Below, piece after piece: positions 37,590 to 47,819 of a DNA stretch of 64,000 nucleotides. Numbering within the stretch: position 1 is the stretch's first letter; each line of letters starts with the position of its first letter. The position numbers and the translations under genes were made by a program. The notes beneath the pieces were generated by a model. It had not been told where the DNA came from. It searched no databases and worked only from the letters and a program-made list of their open reading frames with translations. The DNA comes from Desulfosudis oleivorans (lineage in GTDB: Bacteria; Desulfobacterota; Desulfobacteria; Desulfobacterales; SURF-7). The stretch covers positions 1-64,000 of the forward strand of contig DYJD01000013.1 in NCBI GenBank assembly GCA_020723325.1, written 5' to 3'.

Positions 37590-38113
37590 CATGCAGCCGG
37601 TGCATGCAGAGCGGGCAAATTGCATTTTTTTCTTCAGATAGAATCTCATTATAAAATATAATCTCGGAATTTCCGCGAAGATAATTCATGCGCCAGATTT
37701 TAAGAGCGACGTAGTCAATTGTCTACTACCCACTTATTTCGGGCACTCCCGTCCGGCTGCAGAATTGTGGATATGCCAAGTCCACCAAGCTTTAAATCCG
37801 TATAAATAAAATAAAAATTATTTTCATAACTGGTATGGTTACTACCTATTTTGTACTGGTTTTTCCTGCTTGACAGGAATTCGATTCTTCAATAATTCGA
37901 AGCTGGAGGCACTCGTTAACTATTGTGAACGTTGTTAATTTTTTCAAAGTCGCAAAAATTAATTACGAAAAAAATTAAGAAGGCGGGTGAATTTTGTTCA
38001 ACAGTTTATTTAAAACAGTAAAGCTGTTGGGTTTTTAGATCGAGCTACGGGTCAGCAGGAAGCATATATTAGAGGAGGAAATTTAAATCTCTGAAAATTG
38101 AGATGGGGGGCAA
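37590..38113. other. Gene-free stretch upstream of the large secreted protein
   Basis: GCATGCA and TGCATGC near 37589-37607 could form a hairpin after the glg operon, with a T-run some 15 bases later. The rest is AT-rich with several candidate promoter hexamers but no element I can name. I looked for a cyclic-di-GMP riboswitch pattern and did not find it. A ribosome site (GGGGGG) is adjacent to the ATG at 38114. Confidence 0.4.
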
Positions 38114-41100
38114 ATGAAAAACAGAAACACCAACTGGTGCTTTTTAGGTGCGGTTCTTTTTGTATTTTTGACGGCATCTCAAGCCGGCGGCGCAGTTCCC
38201 TTGCCATGGCAGAGTGCTGATATCGGCGCTCCGGCCCTGGCCGGGACGGATAATTACAATGCCGGGACTTTTACCATGGAGGGGGCCGGCAGTGATATTT
38301 GGGGTACCTCGGATCAGTTCCGCTTTGTCTATCGGTCTTTCAGCGGCAACGGCTCCATCACTGCTCGTGTCACGGGCATTGAAAATACCAACGGCTGGGC
38401 CAAGGCGGGCGTAATGATTCGCCAATCCCTGGCCGCCAACAGCGCCAATGCTGCCATGGTGTTATCGGTGTCAAACGGGACTTCCTTTCAAAGAAGAATA
38501 ACTGCCGGAGGAACCAGCACTAATACCGCAAGCACCGGCGCAGCCCCTTATTGGGTGAGACTTACAAAATCCGGGAATACCTTCGCAGCATATCGATCCA
38601 GCAATGGCACTACCTGGACACAGGTGGGCACAAATACCACCGTCACCATGACCGGCACGGTTTATATCGGTTTGGCCGTTACATCCCATAATACCGCTCA
38701 ACTATGCACAGCAACCTTTGATAATGTAACCGCCACGATTCCAAACAACCCGCCGGTGATCACTTCCACCGCGCCCACCACCGCCACTGAGGAAACGCTA
38801 TATACGTACAATCCCACAGCCACGGACGCGGATGCCAACACCCTGACCTGGTCCCTCAGCAACGCCCCGGCCGGCATGACCATAAATGCAAGCACCGGCG
38901 CCATTGCCTGGACCCCGACCGAGGGCGTGCTGACTTCCGGCGCGGTCACCCTTACCGTCAATGACGGCAACGGCGGCACCGCCACCCAGACCTTCACGGT
39001 CACGGTCACGCGGGTGAATGATCCGCCGGTGATCAGTGGCAGTCCGGCCACCAGTGTCAATGAGGCCTCAGCCTATTCCTTTACCCCGACTGTTACCGAT
39101 CCGGATAATACTTCCTTTACTTTTTCCATTGTAAACAGGCCGAGCTGGGCAAATTTCAGCACCACCACAGGCACCCTTGCCGGTACACCCGGAAACGCGA
39201 ATGTGGGCACCACCAGCGGCATCGTCATCTCCGTCAGTGACGGCCAATATAGTCGCTCCTTGCCGGCCTTTGACCTGACCGTGGTCAACATCAATCAGGC
39301 GCCGCTCATTAGTGGAACACCGGCAACCAGCGTCATCATCGGCCAGTCCTATAATTTCACGCCAACGGCCAGCGACGGGGATGGGGATGCTTTGACTTTC
39401 AGCATCGCGAATCAACCGGTTTGGGCGAATTTCAATCCTGCCAACGGCAATCTGGGCGGCATTCCCACCAACTCCGATATCGGCACCACCAGCGGTATCG
39501 TCATTTCGGTTTCCGACGGCACAACTTCCCGCTCCCTGCCGGCCTTTAATATCACCGTTTCAGCCTATCCGGCGCCCACGGCCACGATCAGCGCCAGCCC
39601 TATAAGCATCACTGCCGGTGCCTATTCCACTCTGACTTGGAGTACATCCAATGCAGATACCGTCAGCATTCAGGGGATCGGCAATGTTGCTGCATCCGGT
39701 TCCATGAATGTCTATCCCACGGTAACAACCATTTATACCATAACCGCCGTGGGGCCCGGCGGTTCCATTACCGCCAATGCCACCATAAACGTTACTGCTA
39801 CGGGCTTGCCTAGTCCCTGGCAGCACGGCGATGTCGGCGCGCCTGCATTGGCAGGTACCGCCGGCTATAACTCCGGGACCTTCTCCGAAGGCGGCGCCGG
39901 CGCTGATATCTATGGAACTTCGGATCAATTCCACTTTATCTATCGTTCTTTCAGCGGCAACGGTTCCATCACCGCCCGGGTTGCCAGTATCGGAAATACA
40001 AGCGCCTGGGCCAAAGCAGGTGTAATGATCCGCCAGAGTCTTGCAGGGAATAGTATAAATGCCTTTACGCTTATTTCACGCAGTAATGGTACTGCCTTTC
40101 AGAGAAGGACAAGTGCCGGCGGCACCACCACGCGCACAACCGGTCTCACAACAAATGCGGTTCCCTACTGGGTAAGGATCACGCGCTCCGGAAATACCTT
40201 CAGTTCCTACCGTTCCAGCAACGGCAGCACCTGGACGCAAATCGGCACAAATACGACCATCACCATGACCGGCACAGTATACATCGGTCTGGCGGTCACA
40301 TCCAACAACACCGGCCAAGTATGTACCGCAACCTTTGATAATGTCACTGTTACAGTTCCCAACAGCCCGCCAATCATCGGCGGCACTCCCGGAACCAGTG
40401 TCAGGGCCGGATCAGCCTATTCATTTACACCAAGCGCCAGTGATCCTGACAACAACCCATTGACCTTCAGCATTGCGAACCGCCCGACCTGGGCCAGCTT
40501 CAATGCCGCCACTGGAAATCTTTCCGGCACGCCGACCACCGCGAATATCGGCACGACATCCAATATTGTCATTTCTGTGAGTGACGGTCAGGCTTCAGCA
40601 TCGCTGCCGGCCTTTAATTTAACCGTAACCAGTGTGAATACACCACCGGTTATCAGCGGCTCGCCCCCAACCACCGTGACCCAAGGCACGGCCTATAGTT
40701 TTACTCCCACTGCCTCGGATGCCAACAACGATCCCTTGACCTTCGGAATTGTCAACCGCCCGAGCTGGGCGAGCTTTAATACAGCTACCGGGGCCTTGAC
40801 GGGCACACCTGGTGGGGGGAATATCGGCACCACTTCCAATATTGTCATTTCCGTAAGCGACGGGCAGCTATCAGCATCCCTGCCGGCGTTTAATTTAACC
40901 GTAACCGGTATCAATACACCACCCGTGATCAGCGGGGCTCCTGCCACCACAATATCGCATGGTACGGCTTATAATTTTACACCCACAGCCTCGGATCCGG
41001 AAAATGATCCGCTGACTTTCAGCATCGTCAACCGTCCGAGTTGGGCAAGCTTCAACACCGCCACCGGAGCGTTAACCGGAACCCCAGGGCTTTCCGATAT

Positions 41101-42721
41101 CGGGACGACCTCTGATATTGTTATTACCGTGAGTGACGGTCAACTATCCGCATTGTTGCCGGCGTTTAATCTAACCGTAACCAATACTGCGCCGGTGATC
41201 AGCGGGACTCCTGTAACCAGCGTGGTCCAAGGCGCAGCCTATGGTTTTACTCCTACTGCCTCGGATGCCAACAGTGATCCATTAACCTTCTCAATAGTCA
41301 ATCAACCAAGCTGGGCGAGTTTCAACAACACCAACGGCGCCTTGACCGGAACCCCCGGAGCAGCCAATGTGGGGGTGACGAACGGGATTGTGATCTCGGT
41401 ATCGGACGGTCAGGCCTCGGCCTCATTGCCGGCCTTTGATTTGATCGTCACCAGCGGCAACACCCCGCCGGTGATCAGCGGAACACCCCCAACCAGCGTG
41501 GCCCAAGGCACAGCCTATAGTTTTACACCCACCGCATCGGATGCGGACGGCAACACGTTGACTTTCTCTATAGTCAACCGGCCGAGCTGGGCGAGCTTTA
41601 ACACCACCACCGGCGCCTTGACCGGGACCCCTGGAGCGGCTAATGTGGGGGTGACGAACGGGATCGTGATCTCGGTATCCGACGGCCAAGCCTCAGTATC
41701 ACTGCCGGCCTTTAGTTTGACCGTGATCAATACAGTGAACAAGGCGCCGGTGATCAGCGGGACCCCTGTAAAAATAACGGCGCGGGATATGGCCTACAGT
41801 TTTACACCCACGGCCTGGGATGCCAATGGCGACCCTTTGACTTTTACCATTGTGAACCGGCCGGGTTGGGCGGCTTTCAGTACATCCACCGGCACTTTGA
41901 GCGGTACACCCCTGCAAGCGGATATAGGTACGACTTATAACGTTGTCATTTCCGTCAGCGACGGCAAGGTATCGACTTCACTGCCGGCTTTTAATTTGAT
42001 CGTGACTGAATTCCTGCCGACAATCAGCTTCAGCGCCAGTCCGGCATTGATCCGCGCCGGTCAGTCAGCGACTCTCACATGGACCACTAGCAATGCAAAC
42101 AGCGTCAGCATCGATCCCGGTATCGGACCTGTCGCTTCAAGTGGCTCCATGGTTGTGAGTCCGTTGGACTCAACTCGCTATACCATCAGCGCCGGCAGCT
42201 CCGGCGGAACCGCCACCCGTAGCGTGGATGTGGTAGTGCAAGAACCGGTGGTTGTGGTTAAAGCTATCGACGCCGGCGGTCCAGGTTACATGGCAATAGA
42301 TGGTACGGTATATGAGGCCGATGCCTATTATAGCGGCGGCGCTCCCTGGAAATCGCCGGCGCCCATTGCAAATACCCAGGATGATGCGTTGTATCAGACC
42401 GAAAGATACGGCAATGTGCCATTTGTTTACAATATTTCGCTGCCCAACGGCGCTTATAACGTGGTGCTCCATATGGCTGAAGTTTATTATACCGGAGCCG
42501 GGCAACAAGTTTTTAATGTAAGCTTCCAGGGCGCCCGCATTATTTCAAACTTGGACATTTATGCCGAAGCCGGACGCAATGTCGCCTATGATGAGACCAT
42601 TGCGGTTCTTGTGACCAACAACAATCTGAATATAATTTTCACGCCGGTGACCCGCGATGCCGTAATCAGCGGGATCAAAATCACCGCTCCGGATGAGGAC
42701 TACAACGGCATCAGAGACTAA
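38114..42721 (+). CDS. Secreted repeat protein: LamG-like, putative-Ig repeats, malectin-like
   Basis: Exported protein of 1535 residues. A signal peptide (about 1-27) is followed by a concanavalin/DUF1349-like domain (about 33-210), three putative-Ig repeats, and an LTWSTSNADTVSI-type Ig-like domain. A second DUF1349-like domain comes next, then six more putative-Ig repeats of about 90 residues (PPVISGTPxTSV...SLPAFNLTV), a second LTWTTSNANSVSI domain, and a C-terminal malectin-like carbohydrate-binding domain (AIDAGGPGYMAIDGTVYEAD). The layout is that of a surface adhesin or polysaccharide-binding protein. No enzyme domain, LPXTG or PEP-CTERM signal is visible. Repeats 5 to 8 are very alike at DNA level, so the copy number may vary between strains. 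Confidence 0.8.
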   Translation: MKNRNTNWCFLGAVLFVFLTASQAGGAVPLPWQSADIGAPALAGTDNYNAGTFTMEGAGSDIWGTSDQFRFVYRSFSGNGSITARVTGIENTNGWAKAGVMIRQSLAANSANAAMVLSVSNGTSFQRRITAGGTSTNTASTGAAPYWVRLTKSGNTFAAYRSSNGTTWTQVGTNTTVTMTGTVYIGLAVTSHNTAQLCTATFDNVTATIPNNPPVITSTAPTTATEETLYTYNPTATDADANTLTWSLSNAPAGMTINASTGAIAWTPTEGVLTSGAVTLTVNDGNGGTATQTFTVTVTRVNDPPVISGSPATSVNEASAYSFTPTVTDPDNTSFTFSIVNRPSWANFSTTTGTLAGTPGNANVGTTSGIVISVSDGQYSRSLPAFDLTVVNINQAPLISGTPATSVIIGQSYNFTPTASDGDGDALTFSIANQPVWANFNPANGNLGGIPTNSDIGTTSGIVISVSDGTTSRSLPAFNITVSAYPAPTATISASPISITAGAYSTLTWSTSNADTVSIQGIGNVAASGSMNVYPTVTTIYTITAVGPGGSITANATINVTATGLPSPWQHGDVGAPALAGTAGYNSGTFSEGGAGADIYGTSDQFHFIYRSFSGNGSITARVASIGNTSAWAKAGVMIRQSLAGNSINAFTLISRSNGTAFQRRTSAGGTTTRTTGLTTNAVPYWVRITRSGNTFSSYRSSNGSTWTQIGTNTTITMTGTVYIGLAVTSNNTGQVCTATFDNVTVTVPNSPPIIGGTPGTSVRAGSAYSFTPSASDPDNNPLTFSIANRPTWASFNAATGNLSGTPTTANIGTTSNIVISVSDGQASASLPAFNLTVTSVNTPPVISGSPPTTVTQGTAYSFTPTASDANNDPLTFGIVNRPSWASFNTATGALTGTPGGGNIGTTSNIVISVSDGQLSASLPAFNLTVTGINTPPVISGAPATTISHGTAYNFTPTASDPENDPLTFSIVNRPSWASFNTATGALTGTPGLSDIGTTSDIVITVSDGQLSALLPAFNLTVTNTAPVISGTPVTSVVQGAAYGFTPTASDANSDPLTFSIVNQPSWASFNNTNGALTGTPGAANVGVTNGIVISVSDGQASASLPAFDLIVTSGNTPPVISGTPPTSVAQGTAYSFTPTASDADGNTLTFSIVNRPSWASFNTTTGALTGTPGAANVGVTNGIVISVSDGQASVSLPAFSLTVINTVNKAPVISGTPVKITARDMAYSFTPTAWDANGDPLTFTIVNRPGWAAFSTSTGTLSGTPLQADIGTTYNVVISVSDGKVSTSLPAFNLIVTEFLPTISFSASPALIRAGQSATLTWTTSNANSVSIDPGIGPVASSGSMVVSPLDSTRYTISAGSSGGTATRSVDVVVQEPVVVVKAIDAGGPGYMAIDGTVYEADAYYSGGAPWKSPAPIANTQDDALYQTERYGNVPFVYNISLPNGAYNVVLHMAEVYYTGAGQQVFNVSFQGARIISNLDIYAEAGRNVAYDETIAVLVTNNNLNIIFTPVTRDAVISGIKITAPDEDYNGIRD

Positions 42722-42752
42722 AAGGCAAAAAAATGGCAGGTCCTCACTGATT

Positions 42753-42792
42753 TCCGCCGGCCTCTGTTTGGTTAAAACATACGGCCGGCGGA
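42753..42792. terminator. Hairpin between convergent genes
   Basis: TCCGCCGGCC (42753-42762) pairs perfectly with GGCCGGCGGA (42783-42792) across a 20-base loop. It lies between the convergent stops of the secreted protein and the DUF2333-like gene. There is no strong T-run, so it is at best an imperfect bidirectional terminator. Confidence 0.45.
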
Positions 42793-42813
42793 TTGATGAT
42801 CGCCAGATAATGT

Positions 42814-43866
42814 CTATGTGGAAAGGGTTTTGATCAGCACGCTCAAATAAAAGCGGGCATGACTGATGTGGGCGGCCATGTTGGCACGGTGGTTGGAGAA
42901 AATGCTGTTCAAGTCACTGTTTAAAACAATGAACGGATCCAGATGGGCCGCATGCTTACAGGATTCAATGGCGTGGTGTAAATCCGGAAGGCAGTTCCGA
43001 CGCTCCAATGTCGCATGGAAATCCTTTTCCACCGCCTCCAAAATAGTGGCCATGGTATTGGCCACGCCTTTGGCATAGTATAAATAATCATCGGCCTTGA
43101 AAAAACTTACCGGGCTGCCGTCCTTTTCATTGGATTTAACCAGGTTGTCATCACAACTGCCCAGCAGGTTTTCAAACTCGTTCAGCAATGGAATCAGATT
43201 ATCGGCCCGGGTGAAGAAGAAGGCTTCACCGCTTTTCAGTTTTTCCATGTATTTTTCGAGATCCTCCAGACCGTCGGCGTATTTACGTTCCGGTGATGGG
43301 AACCAGTATTTTTTAGCTTCCACCATGAAACAGGAGCTGCGGGCGTCCTCCAGCTTTTTATCAAAGGCGGCCGTGCTGCCGGTGCGGGAGATATTTTCCG
43401 TCAGCCTTTCCACGGCCCGCCGGGTGACTTCGATGACGCCTTCCTGAAAATTGTTGATATTGTCGGTGACATCGAGGATGTCATTGGGGCGCCAGCCCCA
43501 AGATCTTTCTTCCAGTTCATAACGAAGGGGCGCGATGACGGCCTTGACAAACGCCTCACCGGAGGTTTTGTTTTCTTCCTGGGGGGGAGTGATCGGAGCA
43601 TGGGAAGAAACGATTTTTTTGGCTTCAGCGGCCGGCTTGGCATGGGCATCCAGTTGTACTGCTGGAGCCGCATGATCGGACTTGGCGGCTGGTTCCGCGT
43701 GTTCTGCTGTGCTATTACCGGCCGGCCTTGAGAAGGTAAAGAGCATTGCCAATATCCAGAGTCCCAAGACTGCAAGCAAAATAAAAGCAATCATCTGTTT
43801 GGTTGCATAGCGCCGGAAGCCGCTGCCTTTGGCATCGTCAAGATCAACAGTGTTTTCTTGTTCCAT
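42814..43866 (-). CDS. DUF2333-like single-span membrane protein
   Basis: A 350-residue protein of unknown function. A membrane span lies at about 26-46 (AFILLAVLGLWILAMLF), then a low-complexity Ala/Pro/His-rich linker and a helical C-terminal domain. The block LRYELEERSWGWRPNDIL resembles what I remember of DUF2333, a family without known activity. The start at 43866 has GGAG five bases upstream. It is transcribed in the same direction as selB, 114 bases after it. Confidence 0.65.
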   Translation of the reverse strand: MEQENTVDLDDAKGSGFRRYATKQMIAFILLAVLGLWILAMLFTFSRPAGNSTAEHAEPAAKSDHAAPAVQLDAHAKPAAEAKKIVSSHAPITPPQEENKTSGEAFVKAVIAPLRYELEERSWGWRPNDILDVTDNINNFQEGVIEVTRRAVERLTENISRTGSTAAFDKKLEDARSSCFMVEAKKYWFPSPERKYADGLEDLEKYMEKLKSGEAFFFTRADNLIPLLNEFENLLGSCDDNLVKSNEKDGSPVSFFKADDYLYYAKGVANTMATILEAVEKDFHATLERRNCLPDLHHAIESCKHAAHLDPFIVLNSDLNSIFSNHRANMAAHISHARFYLSVLIKTLST

Positions 43867-43980
43867 AATAACTCCGATTGATGATGAATGAAATGATTGC
43901 CATATGTAACCCGGCCTGATCATTCTGTCAATGCACATGCCGGTCTTGCGGTCTTGCCTGACTGTATTCGTTAAACGAAA

Positions 43981-45891
43981 TCAGGCGCTTCTTAATTTTC
44001 GCAAGTCCCCCACCCGAATGGTGACGTTCTGGGAATCAAAATATTCCAGCAGTGGGATTAGGTATTTTCGGGACACATCGGTCATTTCCTTAAACTGGGG
44101 CGTTGAGATTTCTCCTTTTTCCCGCAAAAAGTCCACCAGGCGGTTTTTCAGAGATTCGATGGCGTTATGATGAAAAAAAAGATCTTCCTTGACCTTGATG
44201 ATCTTTTTTTGTTCCACCAGCAACAAGAGCACGTTCTTGGCTGTGGCGGCATCCATGTTCAGGGTTTTGCTCAACTCCGAGAAATAGGGTGGGCTCAACC
44301 GGGAGTCTGCATATATGGCCATGATTTTTTGACTGACTTCAGCCTGATCCACCTGCAGGGAAACTTTATGGCCCGCCAGACGGACGCTTTCTTCAGCCGC
44401 GACAATTAGACCGCTTTTAACCAACTGGCCCAAAACCAGGTTGACCAGTTTGGGATCCAGTTTGTCCGGCAATTTGGATTTGAGCTCCTCCTTGGGCATT
44501 CCGCCTCTCAGCGGGTTTTTGCGATGGTACTGGTCCAGGATTTCCTGGCTGTAGGCCTGCAATTGGTCGAACACGCCGCCATGTAGGTAGATGCGATTCT
44601 CCTTGTCGATCTGGATGAGACTTTTGCGGGAGAGCAGACCGGCGATGGCATTCTGCAACTGCTTTTCCGGCAGATCGGTCATGATGGTCAGGTCTACAAA
44701 AGAGACGCCGGTGTATCCGGCCTGTTCCGCGTGAAAGGCGATGACGTCCTCGACCGGTGCCTTTGCCAGTTGGGAAAGACCAGCCACGATTTCTGCCCTG
44801 AAGCGTTTGTATTTGACTGGTATGGGATTCAGCACTGCGCCGCCGCCGATGGTGCGCACCGGCGAATAGCTCCGGATGACGAAGCGATCATCCCGAACCA
44901 GGGAAACGGGGGTGTCGAGACGGATCTGGGCCGGGCAGTTCTCACCCGGTGAGAGGTCCTCCCGGTCCAGCAGGATGACATTGCCCATGATTTCACTGGT
45001 GCCGGTATGGAAGCGGACCCTCGTACGGTTTTTGAGAGGTTTTTCATTGCTGGCCAGGTAGCGTAGTTGCAGGTCCACCATGTAACTGGGTTTAAGGGTG
45101 TCCGGCTTGGCCAGGATGTCTCCCCGGTTCACGGCGGTTTTTTCCAGGCCCTGAAAATTAATGGCTGTGCGCATGCCGGAAAAAGCGCTTTCCACACTTT
45201 GATTGTGGACCTGAATACCGCGTACCTTGGAAGTGATCTGGGACGGGTATACCATGATGGTGTCACCCACATTGATCCGGCCGGAAACCAGGCTACCGGT
45301 GATGACCGTGCCGAAGCCTTTCATGGTGAAAACCCGATCCACCGGCAGACGGAACAAGGTCGAGGCTTTCTGCTCCGGGATTTTGGCGCTCAACTGATCC
45401 AGGGCGGCAAGCAACTCGGGCAGCCCCTGGCCGGTGATGGAAGAAACCTTGATGACGGGCGCGGTTTCCAGAAACGTGCCGCGGATAAAATCACGTACAT
45501 CTTCAATGGCCAGTTCCAGCATTTCTTCATCCACCATATCGATTTTGGTCAGCACCACCAGGCCGTAGCGGATATCCAATAGGGAACAGATTTCCATATG
45601 TTCGCGGGTCTGGGGCATGACGCCTTCATCCGCGGCGATGACCATGGCCACCAGATCAATACCAGTGGCGCCGGCCACCATGTTTTTCACGAATTTCTCA
45701 TGGCCGGGAACGTCCACGATACCCAGATGTTGGCCGCTGGGCAGGTCCAGGGCGGCAAAGCCCAGCTCAATGGTGATGCCGCGCAGTTTTTCTTCCTTCA
45801 GGCGATCCGTATCCGTACCGGTGAGGGCTTTGATGAGGCTGGTTTTACCGTGATCGATGTGGCCGGCTGTTCCGAGGATGATCTGCTTCAA
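43981..45891 (-). CDS. selB: Selenocysteine-specific translation elongation factor
   Basis: GTPase that delivers selenocysteinyl-tRNA to UGA codons bearing a SECIS element. The G1 motif is [14 protein letters not shown]2 includes [11 protein letters not shown]3 is [12 protein letters not shown] and G4 is LTKIDM. The EF-Tu-like domains 2 and 3 follow, and the SelB-specific winged helices fill the last 250 or so residues. The most likely start is TTG at 45891, with AAGGAG ten bases upstream. No selA, selC or recognisable selenoprotein gene is in the window, so the organism must carry them elsewhere. A 57-residue membrane protein gene ends 17 bases upstream. Confidence 0.94.
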   Translation of the reverse strand: MKQIILGTAGHIDHGKTSLIKALTGTDTDRLKEEKLRGITIELGFAALDLPSGQHLGIVDVPGHEKFVKNMVAGATGIDLVAMVIAADEGVMPQTREHMEICSLLDIRYGLVVLTKIDMVDEEMLELAIEDVRDFIRGTFLETAPVIKVSSITGQGLPELLAALDQLSAKIPEQKASTLFRLPVDRVFTMKGFGTVITGSLVSGRINVGDTIMVYPSQITSKVRGIQVHNQSVESAFSGMRTAINFQGLEKTAVNRGDILAKPDTLKPSYMVDLQLRYLASNEKPLKNRTRVRFHTGTSEIMGNVILLDREDLSPGENCPAQIRLDTPVSLVRDDRFVIRSYSPVRTIGGGAVLNPIPVKYKRFRAEIVAGLSQLAKAPVEDVIAFHAEQAGYTGVSFVDLTIMTDLPEKQLQNAIAGLLSRKSLIQIDKENRIYLHGGVFDQLQAYSQEILDQYHRKNPLRGGMPKEELKSKLPDKLDPKLVNLVLGQLVKSGLIVAAEESVRLAGHKVSLQVDQAEVSQKIMAIYADSRLSPPYFSELSKTLNMDAATAKNVLLLLVEQKKIIKVKEDLFFHHNAIESLKNRLVDFLREKGEISTPQFKEMTDVSRKYLIPLLEYFDSQNVTIRVGDLRKLRSA

Positions 45892-45908
45892 TGAATGCTC
45901 GCTCCTTC

Positions 45909-46082
45909 TCAACCTTTTTTATTTTTTCTGATGTGTTCGAAATAATAGGCCAGACCAATCAGGAAGACGGCCAGCCCCAGTGCATATGCCATGGGTTTCT
46001 GCGGATAAAACATGCGCACCAGGACCACAGCAAATACGGCAGCCAGAATGGCGCGGATGATGAAAATCTGGTAACGGGGCAT
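45909..46082 (-). CDS. Small two-span membrane protein
   Basis: A 57-residue frame beginning MPRYQIFIIRAIL and ending HIRKNKKG. It has two hydrophobic segments (about 6-24 and 31-47) separated by a short YPQKPM turn and a basic C-terminus. AAGGG lies about seven bases before the ATG and the stop is 17 bases before the selB start, so the two genes look co-transcribed. I do not recognise a family. Its composition is that of a real membrane protein rather than a chance frame. Confidence 0.65.
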   Translation of the reverse strand: MPRYQIFIIRAILAAVFAVVLVRMFYPQKPMAYALGLAVFLIGLAYYFEHIRKNKKG

Positions 46083-46148
46083 GCGAATCCCTTATATTTA
46101 TTGGCCCTGAGCATCGTTTCCCACCCTCTGTCCTAGGATCGACCATCC

Positions 46149-46175
46149 ATCGTGGGAGCGGCTTCCAGCCGCGAT
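46149..46175. repeat. REP-like palindrome GCGGCT-TCC-AGCCGC
   Basis: A short perfect stem (46158-46163 with 46167-46172) sits within GTGGGAGCGGCTTCCAGCCG, a motif I know as a common dispersed extragenic palindrome. The rest of 46083-46439 holds no gene I can support; a 96-codon minus-strand frame runs through this palindrome and looks accidental. Confidence 0.5.
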
Positions 46176-46439
46176 ACGGTCGAAACAATAGTCAAGGCCT
46201 ATTTTTTTCTGTGCAACCCTTCGGAAATGGCAGTGAAAGCCGCCGGTAAAACGGTCATAATATAAGATCCGGATATCGGTCAATACCATTTCAAGCTTTG
46301 GGCAGGTCAATCGCCGTTGATTTGCGGGATCGGGGTCGCCAATCGACAGACAAGTCAAGTCTCCCTCGGGCATGAAGCGCCCTTCCATAAGGTACCGATC
46401 AATATTTTTGATGAAAATTCAAACGGCGGTTGAAAGTCC

Positions 46440-46468
46440 TTGAAATGCACAAAATGATCTGCTACAAG
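46440..46468 (+). promoter_or_regulatory. Candidate sigma-70-type promoter for tRNA-His
   Basis: TTGAAA at 46440-46445, a 17-base spacer and TACAAG at 46463-46468, some 15 bases before the tRNA. The -10 box is a poor match, so this is tentative. Confidence 0.35.
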
Positions 46469-46483
46469 GATCTATTTCTCATG

Positions 46484-46559
46484 GTGGGTGTAGCTCAGTT
46501 GGCAGAGCACTTGGTTGTGGCCCAAGTGGTCGTGGGTTCAAGTCCCATCACTCACCCCA
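46484..46559 (+). tRNA. tRNA-His (GTG)
   Basis: Complete cloverleaf. The acceptor stem GTGGGTG pairs with CACTCAC, and the D arm GCTCAGTTGGCAGAGC, anticodon loop TTGTGGC (anticodon GTG) and T arm GTGGG-TTCAAGT-CCCAT are all present. The CCA is encoded. A G at position 46483 gives the extra -1 guanosine opposite C73 that marks histidine tRNAs. Confidence 0.95.
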
Positions 46560-46569
46560 CAAGCCGACC

Positions 46570-46600
46570 AAACCACCGCGGGCAAAAGCCGCGGTGGTTT
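46570..46600 (+). terminator. Strong hairpin between the two tRNA genes
   Basis: AAACCACCGCGG (46570-46581) pairs with CCGCGGTGGTTT (46589-46600) around a short GCAAAAG loop, followed by TCTCTTCTC. It looks like a terminator for tRNA-His, implying that tRNA-Arg is transcribed separately. Confidence 0.7.
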
Positions 46601-46610
46601 TCTCTTCTCC

Positions 46611-46687
46611 GCGCCCGTAGCTCAGCTGGATAGAGCGCCGGACTTCGAATCCGTCGGCCGGGGGTTCGAATCCCTCCGGGCGCGCCA
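46611..46687 (+). tRNA. tRNA-Arg (TCG); integration target of the adjacent integrase
   Basis: Seventy-seven bases with acceptor stem GCGCCCG/CGGGCGC, a D arm starting GCTCAGCTGGA, anticodon loop CTTCGAA giving anticodon TCG, and T arm with GGTTCGAATCC. CCA is encoded at 46685-46687. The stop codon of a tyrosine integrase starts one base later on the other strand. The 3' half of the tRNA is therefore the likely attachment site. I did not find a second copy of the tRNA end inside the window. Confidence 0.95.
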
Positions 46688-46688
46688 G

Positions 46689-47819
46689 TTAATTCAAATA
46701 GTTAAATTGTTGGGCCTGATCCTGTTTCATGGTTGTGTGAGAGTCTGTGTGAGACTTTTCAAAAAACTCCTTGTCCAAAACCTCCATGGCGTTGCGCTCT
46801 CCGTCCCCCACCGAATGCAAATAAATTTCCGTTGTGGTGCGATTTTCATGGCCGAGGAGGCGCTGGATAGAACCGATGGGAATATTGGCCGCATCCAGCA
46901 TTGTAGCCCCAAAATGGCGCAAGGCATGAAAACGGAAATATTTGACGTTGGCTTTTCGGCATAATGTGGACATGATTTTTTTCCGTTCTTGGAATGGTCC
47001 TTCTGCCCAGCAACCGTCCTTGCGATTCCAATACCGGTGCCAAAAAACCCACGGCTTTGCCTTGTCCCGTTTAGCAAAGCGCCGGGATAGCAAATCGTAG
47101 AGTTTTTCAGTCATGGGTATCTGACGCGGCGTCAAGTGCCCGCCTTTCTTTTTGCGCGTATAAAGGGTCACGTTTCGTTTGTCAAAATTCACGTCCTGCC
47201 AACGCAATCGGTTGATTTCCCCCATGCGGCCCATGGTCAGGGCCATGGTCCACAGGTAATCCTGGGTTTCCGGATCAGCCGCCATGATCACCCGCAACAC
47301 ATCTTGTTTGGGGGGCACATATTTGGTCCGCTTTTCCGTTGGAAAAAACTCGATACCCCGGGTCGGATTGTTCTTCATCCAATCACGGGTGGGATGCATG
47401 GCAAAATTAAAGAGCGCCCGGATATATCGCAACTCCTTGTTGGCTGTAAATGCTGATGTTGCCTTCCGCCGCACAAGCAGATATTTTCGGATCATCTCCG
47501 TGGTGATGCCACTGCACGTAAGATTATGCCATTCTTTAACCCAACGGCGTGCCAAATATCTGTGATCCAGATAATGCCTTTTGGAATTATAGGCCTGGAT
47601 GTGATCAAGCCTCAAATTCACCAGGTCCAAAAAGATCATGTCGGTTACCATCGGCTCTGCCGGACTTTCTGGGGGTAACGGTTTTTTCAGCTCCTCTCGT
47701 TTTTGGTTTTCCGCAATAAACGCATCGCGTTTGGTTTTGAACCAGGCTTCCGTGAACCGGGTTCCGTTGAGGGTGAAGTCGTATCGCCAGCCCTTCCCCT
47801 TTTTCGAATAAACGCTCAT
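46689..47819 (-). CDS. Tyrosine recombinase (phage/ICE-type integrase)
   Basis: Site-specific recombinase of 376 residues. It has an N-terminal arm-binding-like region ([18 protein letters not shown]), a SAM-like core-binding domain, and a catalytic domain. The Arg is in [13 protein letters not shown], the Lys in TRKKKGG, the His-x-x-Arg in FHALRHFGA, the second His in LLGHENR and the nucleophile Tyr in EIYLH. The start at 47819 has AAGGAGG six bases upstream. Its 3' end abuts tRNA-Arg, the usual arrangement for an integrated element, and the plus-side DNA up to the window end is accessory in character. Confidence 0.92.
   Translation of the reverse strand: MSVYSKKGKGWRYDFTLNGTRFTEAWFKTKRDAFIAENQKREELKKPLPPESPAEPMVTDMIFLDLVNLRLDHIQAYNSKRHYLDHRYLARRWVKEWHNLTCSGITTEMIRKYLLVRRKATSAFTANKELRYIRALFNFAMHPTRDWMKNNPTRGIEFFPTEKRTKYVPPKQDVLRVIMAADPETQDYLWTMALTMGRMGEINRLRWQDVNFDKRNVTLYTRKKKGGHLTPRQIPMTEKLYDLLSRRFAKRDKAKPWVFWHRYWNRKDGCWAEGPFQERKKIMSTLCRKANVKYFRFHALRHFGATMLDAANIPIGSIQRLLGHENRTTTEIYLHSVGDGERNAMEVLDKEFFEKSHTDSHTTMKQDQAQQFNYLN

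Noticed and set aside
37690-38113. Possible cyclic-di-GMP riboswitch before the secreted protein gene
   Set aside because: The conserved GEMM core pattern could not be found; only weak hairpins are present.
46098-46388. 96-codon minus-strand frame upstream of the small membrane protein gene
   Set aside because: It runs through a REP-like palindrome (46149-46175) and has no domain pattern.
46440-46690. tRNA-Sec (selC) expected near selB
   Set aside because: The two tRNAs present have GTG and TCG anticodons and normal lengths; neither is a selenocysteine tRNA.
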